Notes: generated by a model from the sequence alone, not told the origin. 64,000 nucleotides of DNA from Leadbetterella byssophila_A (GCA_040394735.1 JBEBRR010000012.1:4335-68334); one strand, 5' to 3'; positions 8,088 to 16,287 are shown, counted from the first letter of the stretch. Numbers and translations: made by a program.

Positions 8088-8675
8088 TCAGGGCTTTTTA
8101 AAATTCAGCTCACCCGCTGTCACGGCCAACGGAAGCACATTTTCACGGGGCGGAACCGGACATACGTACTTCTCATCATATGCACAGTAAAAATTGTGGC
8201 TGTTGTTAAAATCAATGGTCAGCTTTTTTCCTACGAGTTGTCCTTTCTCAATATTAATATAACGTCCGCCCCCATACGTCTCCCCGCCGTTGGTGTCATC
8301 CCGGAAAGGCAGAAGGAACTGGGCTCCTTCATCAAAAACGAGCAGGTTATAGGTTTCCCCGTTGATCCTTACAGCAGCATAACCGGCCAGCTGGCTGGTT
8401 TCGGAGGTGGAATCGGTCATCTGCACCTTAAACTCCCGTTTTTTCTCTGCCCGGGTAAACTCTGCCTCGAACACCCACTTTTCATCCGGCTCAAAAAACG
8501 TCATACCCGCATTATCTCTGAGCGGGCTGTCTTCCATGGTCAGCAGGGTGGTCTTATACTTCTCCCGCTCTTTTAAAGCCCTCTCCGCATAGGTGGGCGC
8601 CGAACTGAACATATAGAATACGATACCGGCAATCCCGGCAACGATAATCCCCAAAACAAATTTATTCCTGAACAT
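8088..8675 (-). CDS. DUF1684 domain protein, membrane-anchored
   Basis: This 195-residue protein has an N-terminal hydrophobic segment (residues 5-24) serving as an uncleaved anchor or signal, followed by a DUF1684 domain. Diagnostic parts are the SPLRDNAGMTFFEPDEKW region, GGGRYINIE, and the highly conserved end LTIDFNNSHNFYCAYDEKY plus CPVPPRENVLPLAVTAGE. The family is widespread in bacteria and archaea and has no established activity. The gene is divergent from riboflavin synthase with a 71-bp shared intergenic region; a minus-strand TATATTTG box lies at 8737-8744. Confidence 0.85.
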   Translation of the reverse strand: MFRNKFVLGIIVAGIAGIVFYMFSSAPTYAERALKEREKYKTTLLTMEDSPLRDNAGMTFFEPDEKWVFEAEFTRAEKKREFKVQMTDSTSETSQLAGYAAVRINGETYNLLVFDEGAQFLLPFRDDTNGGETYGGGRYINIEKGQLVGKKLTIDFNNSHNFYCAYDEKYVCPVPPRENVLPLAVTAGELNFKKP

Positions 8676-8715
8676 AAGAGTGAGTTTAAGTTCTGTTCTT
8701 TGACCTTATTTCTCG

Positions 8716-8723
8716 TATTTTTG
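8716..8723 (+). promoter_or_regulatory. -7 box of the riboflavin synthase promoter
   Basis: TATTTTTG matches the consensus 24 nt before the ATG at 8747; TTCTG lies 20 nt upstream as a weak -33 element. Confidence 0.55.
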
Positions 8724-8746
8724 TATTTCAATTGCACAAATATACC

Positions 8747-9337
8747 ATGTTTACAGGAATAGTAGAAACTACAGCGGAAGTAACCGGCATTACACCGGCG
8801 GGCAGCAGTCTGGTCTTCCGGCTGAAGAGCCCGGTAGCGTCGGAGCTCAAAGTAGACCAGAGTGTCAGCCATAATGGCGTTTGCCTGACCATTGAGGAAA
8901 CCGACGGGGACACCTACCGGGTTACGGCCATCCGGGAAACCCTCCTGAAAACCAACCTGGGCTCACTTAAAACGGGAGACCGGATAAACCTCGAACGCTG
9001 CCTGAAAAGTGACGGCCGTTTTGACGGCCATATAGTGCAGGGGCATGTGGATCAGACGGCGGTCTGCACAGCCATTACCGACCAGAACGGAAGCTGGCAG
9101 CTGGATTTTGAATACGACGCCTCTGCCGGGAATGTCACCGTGGAAAAAGGCTCTGTTTGCGTGAACGGTATCAGCCTGACCGTCTTTAATTCACAACCGG
9201 GCAGATTCAGCGTGGCCATTATCCCTTATACCTGGGAAAACACCGGGATCAGGGATCTGCGCGTGGGTGACACCGTCAACCTGGAGTTTGATATTATCGG
9301 GAAATATGTGGCCCGGCTGCTCCAACCCTTTCAATAA
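8747..9337 (+). CDS. ribE: Riboflavin synthase, alpha chain
   Basis: This enzyme catalyses dismutation of two 6,7-dimethyl-8-ribityllumazine molecules to riboflavin. The 196-residue protein has two lumazine-binding repeats: MFTGIVETTAEV..., with SVSHNGVCLTI and GHIVQGHVDQTA in the first half, and ...VEKGSVCVNGISLTV plus PYTWENTGI in the second. I chose the ATG at 8747 because the family begins MFTGI. The other rib genes are not nearby. Length and motifs are normal. Confidence 0.95.
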   Translation: MFTGIVETTAEVTGITPAGSSLVFRLKSPVASELKVDQSVSHNGVCLTIEETDGDTYRVTAIRETLLKTNLGSLKTGDRINLERCLKSDGRFDGHIVQGHVDQTAVCTAITDQNGSWQLDFEYDASAGNVTVEKGSVCVNGISLTVFNSQPGRFSVAIIPYTWENTGIRDLRVGDTVNLEFDIIGKYVARLLQPFQ

Positions 9338-9342
9338 AAAAA

Positions 9343-9372
9343 TTGCTTTTTCGTTAATATCAAACTAATTTG
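9343..9372 (+). promoter_or_regulatory. Promoter of the PASTA-domain gene
   Basis: TTG at 9343-9345 and TAATTTG at 9366-9372 are separated by 20 nt, a Bacteroidota-type arrangement. The -7 box is one base shorter than the usual TAnnTTTG. Confidence 0.5.
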
Positions 9373-9399
9373 CAGGCGTATAAATCCTGATGCTAAAGC

Positions 9400-10176
9400 A
9401 TGGCAAAATTCAGTACCAACACGAAAACTGATGTTCTTATTCACTTGGGAATCATCCTGAGCGCTATCCTGATCTTATTCTTCGGATTTTTCTTTGTGTA
9501 TCTCCCCTGGAGCACCAATCACGGTGAAGCCATTCTTGTACCGGAATTAAAAGGACTGACCCTGGAGGAAGCAAAAGATGCCCTTGATGATGCCGACCTC
9601 GATTACGAGGTTTCCGATTCCCAGTTTGTAGCCGGTCTGAAGCCCCTGAGCATCATCAGCAATTACCCTAAATCAGGCGCCTATGTCAAGTCCAGCCGGA
9701 AGATCTTCCTCACCGTGGCGGCCGTTTCGGCTCCCCTGGTCAAGCTCCCCAATATCATCGGGCGGTCTTCGCTGAGCGCCCAGAACCAGCTTCTTAGTTC
9801 CGGTCTTCAGTTTGGAGGGGAAGAAAAGGTACCTGCCCTTGAGGAGAACACCATCCTGAAAGTAAAGCTGGGTAACCGTGAGCTTGCTCCCGGCGATGAG
9901 GTTCCGAAGGGATCCAAGATCATTTTTGTGGTGGGTGACGGCTATGCCGATCAGAAAATCGATGTGCCCAACGTAGTGGGAATGGAGCAGGATGAAGCCG
10001 ATATCCTGATCACGGGGCTCGGGCTTACGGTAGGCCAGATTATTTCCGAACCTTCTTCTGCCCCGGCAGGTTCAGTGATCCGGCAACGGCCTGCAGCCGG
10101 ATCCGAAAACAAGATCCGGATGGGCGCGCCGGTAGATCTCTGGGTGTCTGCAGGCGGCGGACCAGTTGAAGAATAA
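9400..10176 (+). CDS. Membrane protein with three PASTA domains
   Basis: This 258-residue protein has a short cytoplasmic N-terminus, one transmembrane helix (about residues 13-34) and three extracytoplasmic PASTA repeats (about 44-106, 110-180 and 186-254), each starting with a V/L-P-[NE]-hydrophobic-x-G motif such as VPELKGLTLEEA, LPNIIGRSSL and VPNVVGMEQDEA. PASTA domains bind muropeptides or beta-lactams in Gram-positive kinases and PBPs. Here there is no kinase or transpeptidase domain, the usual situation in Bacteroidota. It is followed by a rhodanese gene 20 bp downstream, probably co-transcribed. Confidence 0.85.
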   Translation: MAKFSTNTKTDVLIHLGIILSAILILFFGFFFVYLPWSTNHGEAILVPELKGLTLEEAKDALDDADLDYEVSDSQFVAGLKPLSIISNYPKSGAYVKSSRKIFLTVAAVSAPLVKLPNIIGRSSLSAQNQLLSSGLQFGGEEKVPALEENTILKVKLGNRELAPGDEVPKGSKIIFVVGDGYADQKIDVPNVVGMEQDEADILITGLGLTVGQIISEPSSAPAGSVIRQRPAAGSENKIRMGAPVDLWVSAGGGPVEE

Positions 10177-10196
10177 CATCAAATAAATACATAGAA

Positions 10197-10502
10197 ATGG
10201 AAAGCAATTTTGATATTACCGCGGAAGAGCTGAAAAAACTCCTGGAAGCAAACGAAACGATCAACCTGATCGATGTAAGAAACCCGGATGAATACGAAGA
10301 AGATAACCTGGGCGGAACGCTGATCCCGTTGGGCGACCTTCCTGACAGCATCGACCAGCTGGAGCCCCTCAAAGGACAGGACATCTATATTCATTGCCGG
10401 AGCGGCGCCCGGAGCGCCCGCGCCAAACAATTCCTGATTTCGGAAGGCTTTGATAAAGTGCACAATGTAACCGGCGGAATAATGGCCTACAGAGAGCTTT
10501 AA
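10197..10502 (+). CDS. Single-domain rhodanese-like protein
   Basis: This 101-residue protein is a single rhodanese domain with active-site Cys67 in the loop HCRSGARSA, preceded by the NLIDVRNPDEYEEDNLGG signature. The six-residue loop CRSGAR is the thiosulfate-sulfurtransferase type. It lacks a signal peptide, so it is cytoplasmic, with a likely role in sulfane-sulfur transfer. A terminator hairpin overlaps the stop codon. Confidence 0.9.
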   Translation: MESNFDITAEELKKLLEANETINLIDVRNPDEYEEDNLGGTLIPLGDLPDSIDQLEPLKGQDIYIHCRSGARSARAKQFLISEGFDKVHNVTGGIMAYREL

Positions 10503-10515
10503 GGCTCTCTTTTTT
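10491..10515 (+). terminator. Terminator overlapping a stop codon
   Basis: The arms AGAGAGC (10491-10497) and GCTCTCT (10504-10510) with a 6-base loop are followed by five more T residues. The loop contains the rhodanese stop codon, and the DUF488 ATG begins at the base after the T-run. Confidence 0.8.
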
Positions 10516-11073
10516 ATGCACCACCCACAACATATCGTTTATACCATCGGACACTCCACCCACAGCCTGGATGATTTTATCGCTATGCTCCGGTCTTTCG
10601 GAATAAAGAACCTGACCGACATCCGCGGACTTCCGGGTTCGAGAAAATTCCCGCAGTTTGACAAAGAAAATCTCGAAGTATCCCTCAAAGAAAACGGCAT
10701 ACGGTATTTTCACCTGAAGGCATTGGGCGGAAGAAGAAAGGAACATAAAGATTCCAGAAACACACGCTGGCGCAATGCTTCTTTCCGGAACTATGCCGAT
10801 TATATGGAAACCGAAAGCTTTGAAAAGGGTATGGCTGAGCTGGAGGGCATCGCCCGGCGGGCGCCCACCGCCTATATGTGCGCCGAAGCCGTCTGGTGGC
10901 GGTGCCACCGGTCAATGGTTTCTGATTACCTGAAAGCCCGCGGGTGGACGGTCTTGCATATCATGGCCGAAGGCAAAGCCGAACCCCACTCCTACACCGC
11001 ACCTGCAAGGGTAGCGGGAGATCGTGTTTTCTATTTTGATGAAGATCTGTTTAACACCCCTGTGAACAAATGA
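10516..11073 (+). CDS. DUF488 family protein
   Basis: This 185-residue protein carries the DUF488 signature: YTIGHSTHSLDDFIAML at the N-terminus, LTDIRGLPGSRKFPQF, YFHLKALGGRR, and the C-terminal MCAEAVWWRCHRSMVSDYL with conserved Cys, Cys-His and Arg. The function is unknown; a nucleic-acid-related role has been suggested for the family. The ATG at 10516 directly follows the T-run of the upstream terminator and has no ribosome-binding site. Translation may therefore depend on readthrough, or on a later start; the conserved IGHS motif begins only about 11 residues in, so little N-terminal shortening is possible. Confidence 0.85.
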   Translation: MHHPQHIVYTIGHSTHSLDDFIAMLRSFGIKNLTDIRGLPGSRKFPQFDKENLEVSLKENGIRYFHLKALGGRRKEHKDSRNTRWRNASFRNYADYMETESFEKGMAELEGIARRAPTAYMCAEAVWWRCHRSMVSDYLKARGWTVLHIMAEGKAEPHSYTAPARVAGDRVFYFDEDLFNTPVNK

Positions 11074-11208
11074 AGACTTCCTCCTGCCGCCCGTAATGGC
11101 ACCGCTCTCCGGTTGAAAAAGCCGTAAATACTGATTTAATTTCCTTTTAATTCGAATTAAATGCCGTTTTAATAAGTGGGCTTTTACTTTGTATCAAAAC
11201 CATCACTT

Positions 11209-11676
11209 ATGAAGAAAACAGCACTGTTTATAACCCTGACGATCATTAGTGCCACTGCCATGGCCCAGACCCCTTACAGAACAGCCTTGGGCCTGGGCAT
11301 TGATCTTGGAAACGGCGCCTCGTTTTTTGGTCCCCAGGTAAAACATGTATTCGGGAGAAATGCTTCACTGCAGGCCCAGGTCATGTTTTCAGACTACAAC
11401 TTTATGTATTTAGGAGCAGATTATCAATATGTTAAAAACTTCCCCGATACCCGTGCTTTTGCCTGGTATCTGGGAGTAGGGCCCCAGCTGGGTTTCAACA
11501 CCAACGGTGGAAATTATACGGAGTTTGCCTTACGGCCCCAGGCGGGTCTTGAGTTCAAGCTCCCGGAAGTACCTCTTGGTCTTCATTTCGACTGGAAACC
11601 CTGGTGGCGCCTGAACCACGGCAGCCGCTTTACCGCTGGTAAATTCACAATAGGTGTAAAATATATCCTGAAATAA
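11209..11676 (+). CDS. Small outer-membrane beta-barrel protein
   Basis: This 155-residue protein begins with a signal peptide (MKKTALFITLTIISATAMAQ). Its remainder has alternating aromatic/hydrophobic beta-strands (for example QAQVMFSDYNFMYLGADYQY and FAWYLGVGPQLGF) and ends in GKFTIGVKYILK, typical of the small OMP-beta-barrel family. The start at 11209 is chosen because it begins the signal peptide. It is predicted to sit in the outer membrane; no specific function can be given. Fragments resembling its 3' end recur downstream up to 11787. Confidence 0.75.
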   Translation: MKKTALFITLTIISATAMAQTPYRTALGLGIDLGNGASFFGPQVKHVFGRNASLQAQVMFSDYNFMYLGADYQYVKNFPDTRAFAWYLGVGPQLGFNTNGGNYTEFALRPQAGLEFKLPEVPLGLHFDWKPWWRLNHGSRFTAGKFTIGVKYILK

Positions 11677-11787
11677 ATCACCTTGACAACTTCCTGAAAG
11701 AAAACCACTTAATAAAAAGAGAACCACTCACAATTCACAAATGACGTATCCTGAATTCACAAGTAGTAGTATCCTGAAATAAATCAC
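11642..11787 (+). repeat. Degenerate duplications of a gene 3' end
   Basis: The string AATTCACAA followed by TATCCTG occurs three times (from 11642, 11732 and 11754). An 18-base string TATCCTGAAATAAATCAC is identical at 11664-11681, which includes the stop of the barrel gene, and at 11770-11787. It looks like partial tandem duplication of the gene's last bases. Confidence 0.6.
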
Positions 11788-12035
11788 GCTTCAGAGCGCC
11801 ACATTACATTGGGTAACACCAGATTACAAAAAAAGACCGGAATTTCCGGGAAAAACAATCCAGACAAGCCTGAGCAGGAAAGGGCCCTTACAGGGCTCTT
11901 TCTTTATTTTTAAGGGAACTGATCCTGCCGGATGCACGGCAGCTGCCTGAAGAGATTTCATTTTAATGCCGCCTGCTGCGGTTAATATCATTTTTTTATT
12001 AATTTGCCCGTTATTTACTACCATATTCCAAACCA
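11677..12035. other. Intergenic region without a gene
   Basis: The stretch holds the degenerate 3'-end duplications, a palindromic CCGGAATTTCCGG at about 11838, a terminator-like hairpin at 11879-11911, and an AT-rich promoter region before the DUF4403 gene that includes TAATTTG near 12000. No plausible coding frame is seen. Confidence 0.6.
11879..11911 (+). terminator. Rho-independent terminator
   Basis: AAAGGGCCC (11879-11887) and GGGCTCTTT (11893-11901) form a 9-bp stem with one G-T pair, followed by CTTTATTTTT. It lies 200 bp after the barrel gene and may end its transcript. Confidence 0.7.
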
Positions 12036-13448
12036 ATGAAAGCCACGCTTCTGTCGATCTTTCTCCTTGGCCTTGCCCTCATGATGAGTTGTACGGAAGA
12101 AAAAAAAGAGGTGGCAGAAGCGCCGCCCCTAACAGATTCCCTCCAAGCGGGGTACAATACCCTTTATTTTACGATATTTTACCCTACAACTGACCTTGAA
12201 GACTGGCTGAACAGGAAGCTGGCCCGGGTATTGGTGGATAAGAATATTCCGCGTGAGCTGAACAAAGACAGCGTCCGCCTGATTGTGACCAAACCCAAGA
12301 GGGTCCGGTTAAAGACCGTGGGCGACTCCGTGGATGTGACGCTTCCGCTGCAGGTGGAGGTCATTGCCGATAAAGAACGGAAGTCAGGTAAGATCAGACA
12401 GCGGCGGGTTACCGGTGACCTGGAACTGTACCTGAATATAAAACCGGATGTTAACCGGAGCTGGAACATCATTTCCACCACTTCCCTGAAAAACCACCAG
12501 TGGGTTAAACAACCCCGCCTGGTCATCGGCAATACGGAGATCGGCATAAAGTTTATCCTGGATCATATTCTTAAAAAGGAGCTGAACACACTGACAGATG
12601 CGCTGGATAAGGCCCTGGAAGAAAAAGTGAACCTGGAGAAAGGCCTGAGCAGAACCTGGAGCAACCTGCAAAAGCCTATGCCCATTCTGAAAAAAGACAG
12701 TTCCCTTCTCTACTTTAAAATTGATCCGCAGACCGTAGCCGGAGATATACGGGTCACTCCTAAAGGTTTTCTTTTTAAAATGGCTGTAAAAACCCGCTCG
12801 CTGGTGCATGTGGATTCCCTCATCCTCAGGAAAATCCGGCCGTTGCCCCCTTTTCATTCCCTGAAAACCTCGCTTCCTGATTCTAACCGGCTGGAGGTGC
12901 TGACCACCATCCCCCTCTCTTATATCAACCATGAACTGGTTGACCTTCTCCGACCCTACAGGTTTGAAAACAAGACAATGAAGGTGACCATAAAGGATAT
13001 TAAAATGCGGGGGTCGGAAGAAAAAATCGTATTAACCCTGGCCGTGGAAGGTACCGCAGAAGGCACAATAACCATTGTGGGGCAGCCCGTGTACCTGGCT
13101 GACAGGCGCCTTTTAACTATCCGGGAACTGGATTATGAACTGGAGACAAACCACCTCCTGGTGAATTTACTGGATAAAAACCTGAAAGAAAACCTCCTGA
13201 GCTATATGAGCGAAAAGGTGATCCTGGATGTCGGAAAATATGTAAATAATCTTCCTGACTACCTGAACAATACCATTAACCAGGGCCGCTCGGGGGAGAA
13301 ATTCCAGCTGAATTTCGAGGAGATCGTCATTGAGAACATTGAATACCTGGTCAATGAAAATGATCTGCAGATCCTGCTGAAATGCAGGCCGAAGTTCGAT
13401 ATTTCTTTGAAGCGGCTTCCCGTGAGGAAGCAGCTGAAAATACGCTGA
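12036..13448 (+). CDS. DUF4403 family lipoprotein
   Basis: This 470-residue protein starts with a lipoprotein signal (LLGLALMMSC, lipid-modified Cys19) and continues as the elongated all-beta/alpha domain of DUF4403: two similar halves, each with a NTLYFTIFYPTTDLEDWLNR-like beginning (residues 40-60 and again around 295-320), and a C-terminal segment with many amphipathic strands (VNNLPDYLNNTINQ, NFEEIVIENIEYL). The fold is related to lipid-binding SMP/BPI-type tubes by general expectation for such repeats, but I cannot confirm this. Probably attached to the outer or inner membrane. A long hairpin follows the stop. Confidence 0.8.
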   Translation: MKATLLSIFLLGLALMMSCTEEKKEVAEAPPLTDSLQAGYNTLYFTIFYPTTDLEDWLNRKLARVLVDKNIPRELNKDSVRLIVTKPKRVRLKTVGDSVDVTLPLQVEVIADKERKSGKIRQRRVTGDLELYLNIKPDVNRSWNIISTTSLKNHQWVKQPRLVIGNTEIGIKFILDHILKKELNTLTDALDKALEEKVNLEKGLSRTWSNLQKPMPILKKDSSLLYFKIDPQTVAGDIRVTPKGFLFKMAVKTRSLVHVDSLILRKIRPLPPFHSLKTSLPDSNRLEVLTTIPLSYINHELVDLLRPYRFENKTMKVTIKDIKMRGSEEKIVLTLAVEGTAEGTITIVGQPVYLADRRLLTIRELDYELETNHLLVNLLDKNLKENLLSYMSEKVILDVGKYVNNLPDYLNNTINQGRSGEKFQLNFEEIVIENIEYLVNENDLQILLKCRPKFDISLKRLPVRKQLKIR

Positions 13449-13455
13449 GAACAAG

Positions 13456-13548
13456 AGAACGGACTCTGTAAGCTCCGCCTGACAAACAGCCGGATTTGCC
13501 GATAGGGTCAGGCAGAGCTTACCGGAGCCCGTTCTGTGCGGCTTTTTT
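13456..13548 (+). terminator. Long imperfect hairpin with T-tail
   Basis: Arms of about 28 bases (13456-13483 and 13507-13535) pair with one bulge and two mismatches, and a T6 run at 13543-13548 follows after a short spacer. It terminates the DUF4403 gene; the T-run overlaps the stop codon of the convergent osmC-like gene. Confidence 0.7.
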
Positions 13549-13957
13549 ACACCAGTACCGCTTCCAGCTCGATCGGGAAGCTGAACGCTACGCTGATCGG
13601 GCAGGTATCTTTTGACTTGCGGGCGATCTCCTGGAAGTCGCCGTCGCCGATACCGGGCACTTTTGCTTTCAAAGATAAATGAGATAAAGCCACCTTACCG
13701 TCCTCAAAGGTAATAGTAGACTCGGTTTCCAGGCTTTCCGGGGTAAAACCGGCCTCAGTAAGGTCAAGGGATAGCTTCATGGTAAAGCAACCGGCATGCG
13801 CTGCAGCGAGCAGCTCTTCCGGGTTGGTTCCGATGCCGTCAGCAAACCTGCTGTTGAACGAATATTGTGTCTTATCCAATACAGTGCTTGCCGTGGTCAG
13901 ATGGCCACTGCCTTCTTTTATGGTGCCGTTCCATACGGCGTTTGCTTTTCTTTTCAT
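13547..13957 (-). CDS. osmC: OsmC-family peroxiredoxin
   Basis: This is a thiol peroxidase of the OsmC/Ohr superfamily that reduces organic hydroperoxides. The 136-residue protein has the two conserved cysteines, Cys57 in AAAHAGCFTMKLS and Cys119 in SKDTCPISVAF, and the N-terminal W-N-G-T-I-K-E-G and FADGIGTNPEELL motifs of the OsmC rather than Ohr group. It is cytoplasmic. A minus-strand TATTTTTG box (13978-13985) gives it its own promoter. Confidence 0.93.
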   Translation of the reverse strand: MKRKANAVWNGTIKEGSGHLTTASTVLDKTQYSFNSRFADGIGTNPEELLAAAHAGCFTMKLSLDLTEAGFTPESLETESTITFEDGKVALSHLSLKAKVPGIGDGDFQEIARKSKDTCPISVAFSFPIELEAVLV

Positions 13958-13977
13958 AGTTGAAATATTTATGTAAA

Positions 13978-13985
13978 CAAAAATA
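13978..13985 (-). promoter_or_regulatory. -7 box of the osmC promoter
   Basis: The minus strand reads TATTTTTG about 21 nt before the start codon. Confidence 0.5.
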
Positions 13986-14076
13986 ACAAATCTGAAAGCA
14001 TAACCATGCTTCCGGCCGGTTTATTGCCCGCTTTTTTATCAGAGGTGTACATTTTTAAGATTTAATTTACGGTGGG

Positions 14077-14107
14077 TTGTTTATTTAGAAAAAAGTTCGG
14101 ATATTTG
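14077..14107 (+). promoter_or_regulatory. Promoter of rpmB
   Basis: TTG (14077-14079) is 20 nt from GATATTTG (14100-14107), which deviates from TAnnTTTG at the first base. The 40-nt leader contains no recognisable r-protein control structure. Confidence 0.5.
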
Positions 14108-14148
14108 CAGCCCGAAATGGATTGAAAAAGAACTTAATTAATAGTGTT

Positions 14149-14388
14149 ATGTCTAAGGTATGCCAGATAAGCGGTAAGAGAACAAGAACAGGAAATCATG
14201 TTTCTCACGCTAACAATAAAGTTAAGCGTAAGTTTTACCCTAACCTTAAAACCAAGAAATTTTTCCTGGAATCTGAAGGAGTATGGGTGGAACTTAAAGT
14301 AGCTACCAGTGTGATCCGTACCATCAACAAAAATGGTCTGGAAAAAACCATACTGAAAGCTGCCCGGAAAGGGACTTTATCCTTATAA
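14149..14388 (+). CDS. rpmB: Large ribosomal subunit protein bL28
   Basis: This 79-residue basic protein starts MSKVCQISGKRTRTGNHVSHANNK, the diagnostic bL28 N-terminus, and contains VKRKFYPNLKTKKFF. The ATG at 14149 was chosen over an in-frame upstream one because homologues begin MSK-C-x-ITG/ISG. In many Bacteroidota rpmB is followed by rpmG and a DUF4295 gene; here a terminator follows 25 bp after the stop and neither gene is present. Confidence 0.97.
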   Translation: MSKVCQISGKRTRTGNHVSHANNKVKRKFYPNLKTKKFFLESEGVWVELKVATSVIRTINKNGLEKTILKAARKGTLSL

Positions 14389-14412
14389 GTTTTTTTGTTG
14401 TTTGTTTTTTGG

Positions 14413-14444
14413 GGTTGGGTATTCTGATATACTCAACCTTTTTT
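14413..14444 (+). terminator. Rho-independent terminator of rpmB
   Basis: GGTTGGGTAT (14413-14422) pairs with ATACTCAACC (14429-14438) including one G-T pair, followed by T6. Confidence 0.85.
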
Positions 14445-14463
14445 GGTTTGAAATAACCCCTTT

Positions 14464-14916
14464 TCAGCGCTTGGTACGGCTGTCAATCACGATGGTTACC
14501 GGGCCGTCATTTTCGATAGATACTTTCATATCCGCACCGAAAATGCCTGCCGCCACCGTCTTCCCCAGTCCATCTGAAAGCACGCTGATCATTTTTTCAT
14601 ACAGGGGAATAGCTTTTTCAGGCCGGGCCGCTTCAATAAAGGAAGGACGGTTCCCCTTCCTGGAATTGGCCAGCAGGGTAAACTGGGAGATCAGCAGGAT
14701 ATTGCCGCCGATATCATTCAGATCGAGGTTCATCTTCCCTTCTTCGTCGGCAAAAACCCGCATTCCCAGTATTTTTTTAGCTACCCACTGCAGGTCTTCT
14801 TCCGTATCGGTATCTGCTATTCCCAGCAAAACCATAAAGCCCTGATCAATCTTTCCCACTATTTTTCTCTCCACCTGTACCGAGGAAGAGCTCACGCGCT
14901 GAATTACTGCAATCAT
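14464..14916 (-). CDS. dtd: D-aminoacyl-tRNA deacylase
   Basis: This enzyme hydrolyses D-amino acids mischarged onto tRNA. The 150-residue protein has the family motifs MIAVIQRVSSSSV, LLISQFTLLANSRKGNRPSF (SQFTL is the active-site strand) and NDGPVTIVIDS (the Gly-cisPro motif). Length is typical. Its start overlaps the end of mgtE by 4 bp (ATGA-type coupling), so both genes are in one transcript. Confidence 0.95.
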   Translation of the reverse strand: MIAVIQRVSSSSVQVERKIVGKIDQGFMVLLGIADTDTEEDLQWVAKKILGMRVFADEEGKMNLDLNDIGGNILLISQFTLLANSRKGNRPSFIEAARPEKAIPLYEKMISVLSDGLGKTVAAGIFGADMKVSIENDGPVTIVIDSRTKR

Positions 14917-16271
14917 ACCAGGTCTAAAAGATTATACGCTATTAAAAAGTAGGTACCTATACCGATCAGGTCATTGGCGGTGGTAATAAACGGACCGGAG
15001 GCAATTGCCGGGTTCACGCCCAGCTTATCAAGGATCAGGGGCGTGATAGTCCCCATAAACGAAGCAAGAATAACCACGGAAATGAGTGATAAAAAGACCA
15101 CCCAGAACAACCCCATTTCTCCCCGGATAAACACATAGACACCGGCCACAACACCCACTACCAAACCGTTAATTAATGCTACCTTGCCCACTTTCGATAA
15201 CCTTTGCCACATCCCGATCTCAATGGCTGATTTCTCTGCCAGCGACTGTACAATCAGGGAGCTGGTCTGTATACCGACATTTCCGCCGGTAGAACCCATC
15301 AGCGGGATAAACATGGAAAGGGCGGTGATTTGTGACAGCGTGGAATCAAAAAAACCAATGACCGTAGCTGCCATCAGGCTGCCGAATACCCCAACCACCA
15401 GCCAGGGAATACGCGATTTGGCCAGCTTCCATACGGAATCATCTTCCTCCACTTCCCCGGTAATACCGGCCATTTTCTGGATATCATCTTCGGCCTTATC
15501 CGTGATAAAGTCTACTACGTCATCGATCATGATCACACCCAGCAGCCTGCCGAGAGCATTCACCACCGGGATGGCCTCCAGGTCATATTTCTGCATGATC
15601 TGTGCCACTTCATCGCCACTCTTCGTGGTATCCACATACACGATATCTTCCTCAAAGATGTTTTCCACACGCGTGTTTCTCCGGGCCAGCACCAGCTGCT
15701 TCAGGGAAACGATCCCTTTCAGGATCTGGTGCTCATCTACCACATACACCGCATATACCTTGTCAACATTTTCAGCCTGATCCCGGATTTCCTCAATGCA
15801 CTCGCTTACCGTATGCCCCAGCCTTACTTTCACCAGCTCTTTCTGCATAAGACCGCCCGCCACGTCTTCCGGGTAATGCATCAGGTCAATAATGAACCGC
15901 GCCTGCTCCCGGTCTTCAAGGGAGGCAATGATCTTTTCCCGGAATTCTATTGACAGCTGATTCAGAAGGTCAACCGCATCATCCGAGTCAAAGAGGTTTA
16001 CATACGTAGCTATTTCCTCTACCGTAAACTGTTCCTTAATAAACTTTTTGAGATCCTCCTTCTCGATATTGGAAAGTACCTCCGCCCCTTTTTCAGTGTC
16101 AAGCAGCTGAAGAAGATAATGCGCCTGCTCTCCGTTTACCTCGTATAAAATGGCGGCAATGTCTGCAGGAAAATGCTCCTCCAGTTCCCGGGTGAGGAAG
16201 TCAACATTTCTGGTCTCAATAGCCTCTTCTATGGCTGCCAGATAGTCTTTGGTTAATTCGAAAGCTGCCAT
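14913..16271 (-). CDS. mgtE: Magnesium transporter MgtE
   Basis: This 452-residue Mg2+ channel has the MgtE order: an N-domain of superhelical repeats (residues 10-125, e.g. HFPADIAAILYEVNGEQAHYL), two CBS domains (about 135-255, ending RLLGVIMIDDVVDFI), and five transmembrane helices (about 280-450) with PLMGSTGGNVGIQTSSLIVQ and ITPLILDKLGVNPAIASGPF. I chose the ATG at 16271 (MAAFELTKDY); the longer frame upstream is encoded by a palindromic repeat and is not protein-like. A TACCTTTG -7 box lies 17 nt upstream, with the repeat supplying the -33 region. It is coupled to dtd. Confidence 0.95.
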   Translation of the reverse strand: MAAFELTKDYLAAIEEAIETRNVDFLTRELEEHFPADIAAILYEVNGEQAHYLLQLLDTEKGAEVLSNIEKEDLKKFIKEQFTVEEIATYVNLFDSDDAVDLLNQLSIEFREKIIASLEDREQARFIIDLMHYPEDVAGGLMQKELVKVRLGHTVSECIEEIRDQAENVDKVYAVYVVDEHQILKGIVSLKQLVLARRNTRVENIFEEDIVYVDTTKSGDEVAQIMQKYDLEAIPVVNALGRLLGVIMIDDVVDFITDKAEDDIQKMAGITGEVEEDDSVWKLAKSRIPWLVVGVFGSLMAATVIGFFDSTLSQITALSMFIPLMGSTGGNVGIQTSSLIVQSLAEKSAIEIGMWQRLSKVGKVALINGLVVGVVAGVYVFIRGEMGLFWVVFLSLISVVILASFMGTITPLILDKLGVNPAIASGPFITTANDLIGIGTYFLIAYNLLDLV

Positions 16272-16287
16272 CTTACCGCTTTTTTGG

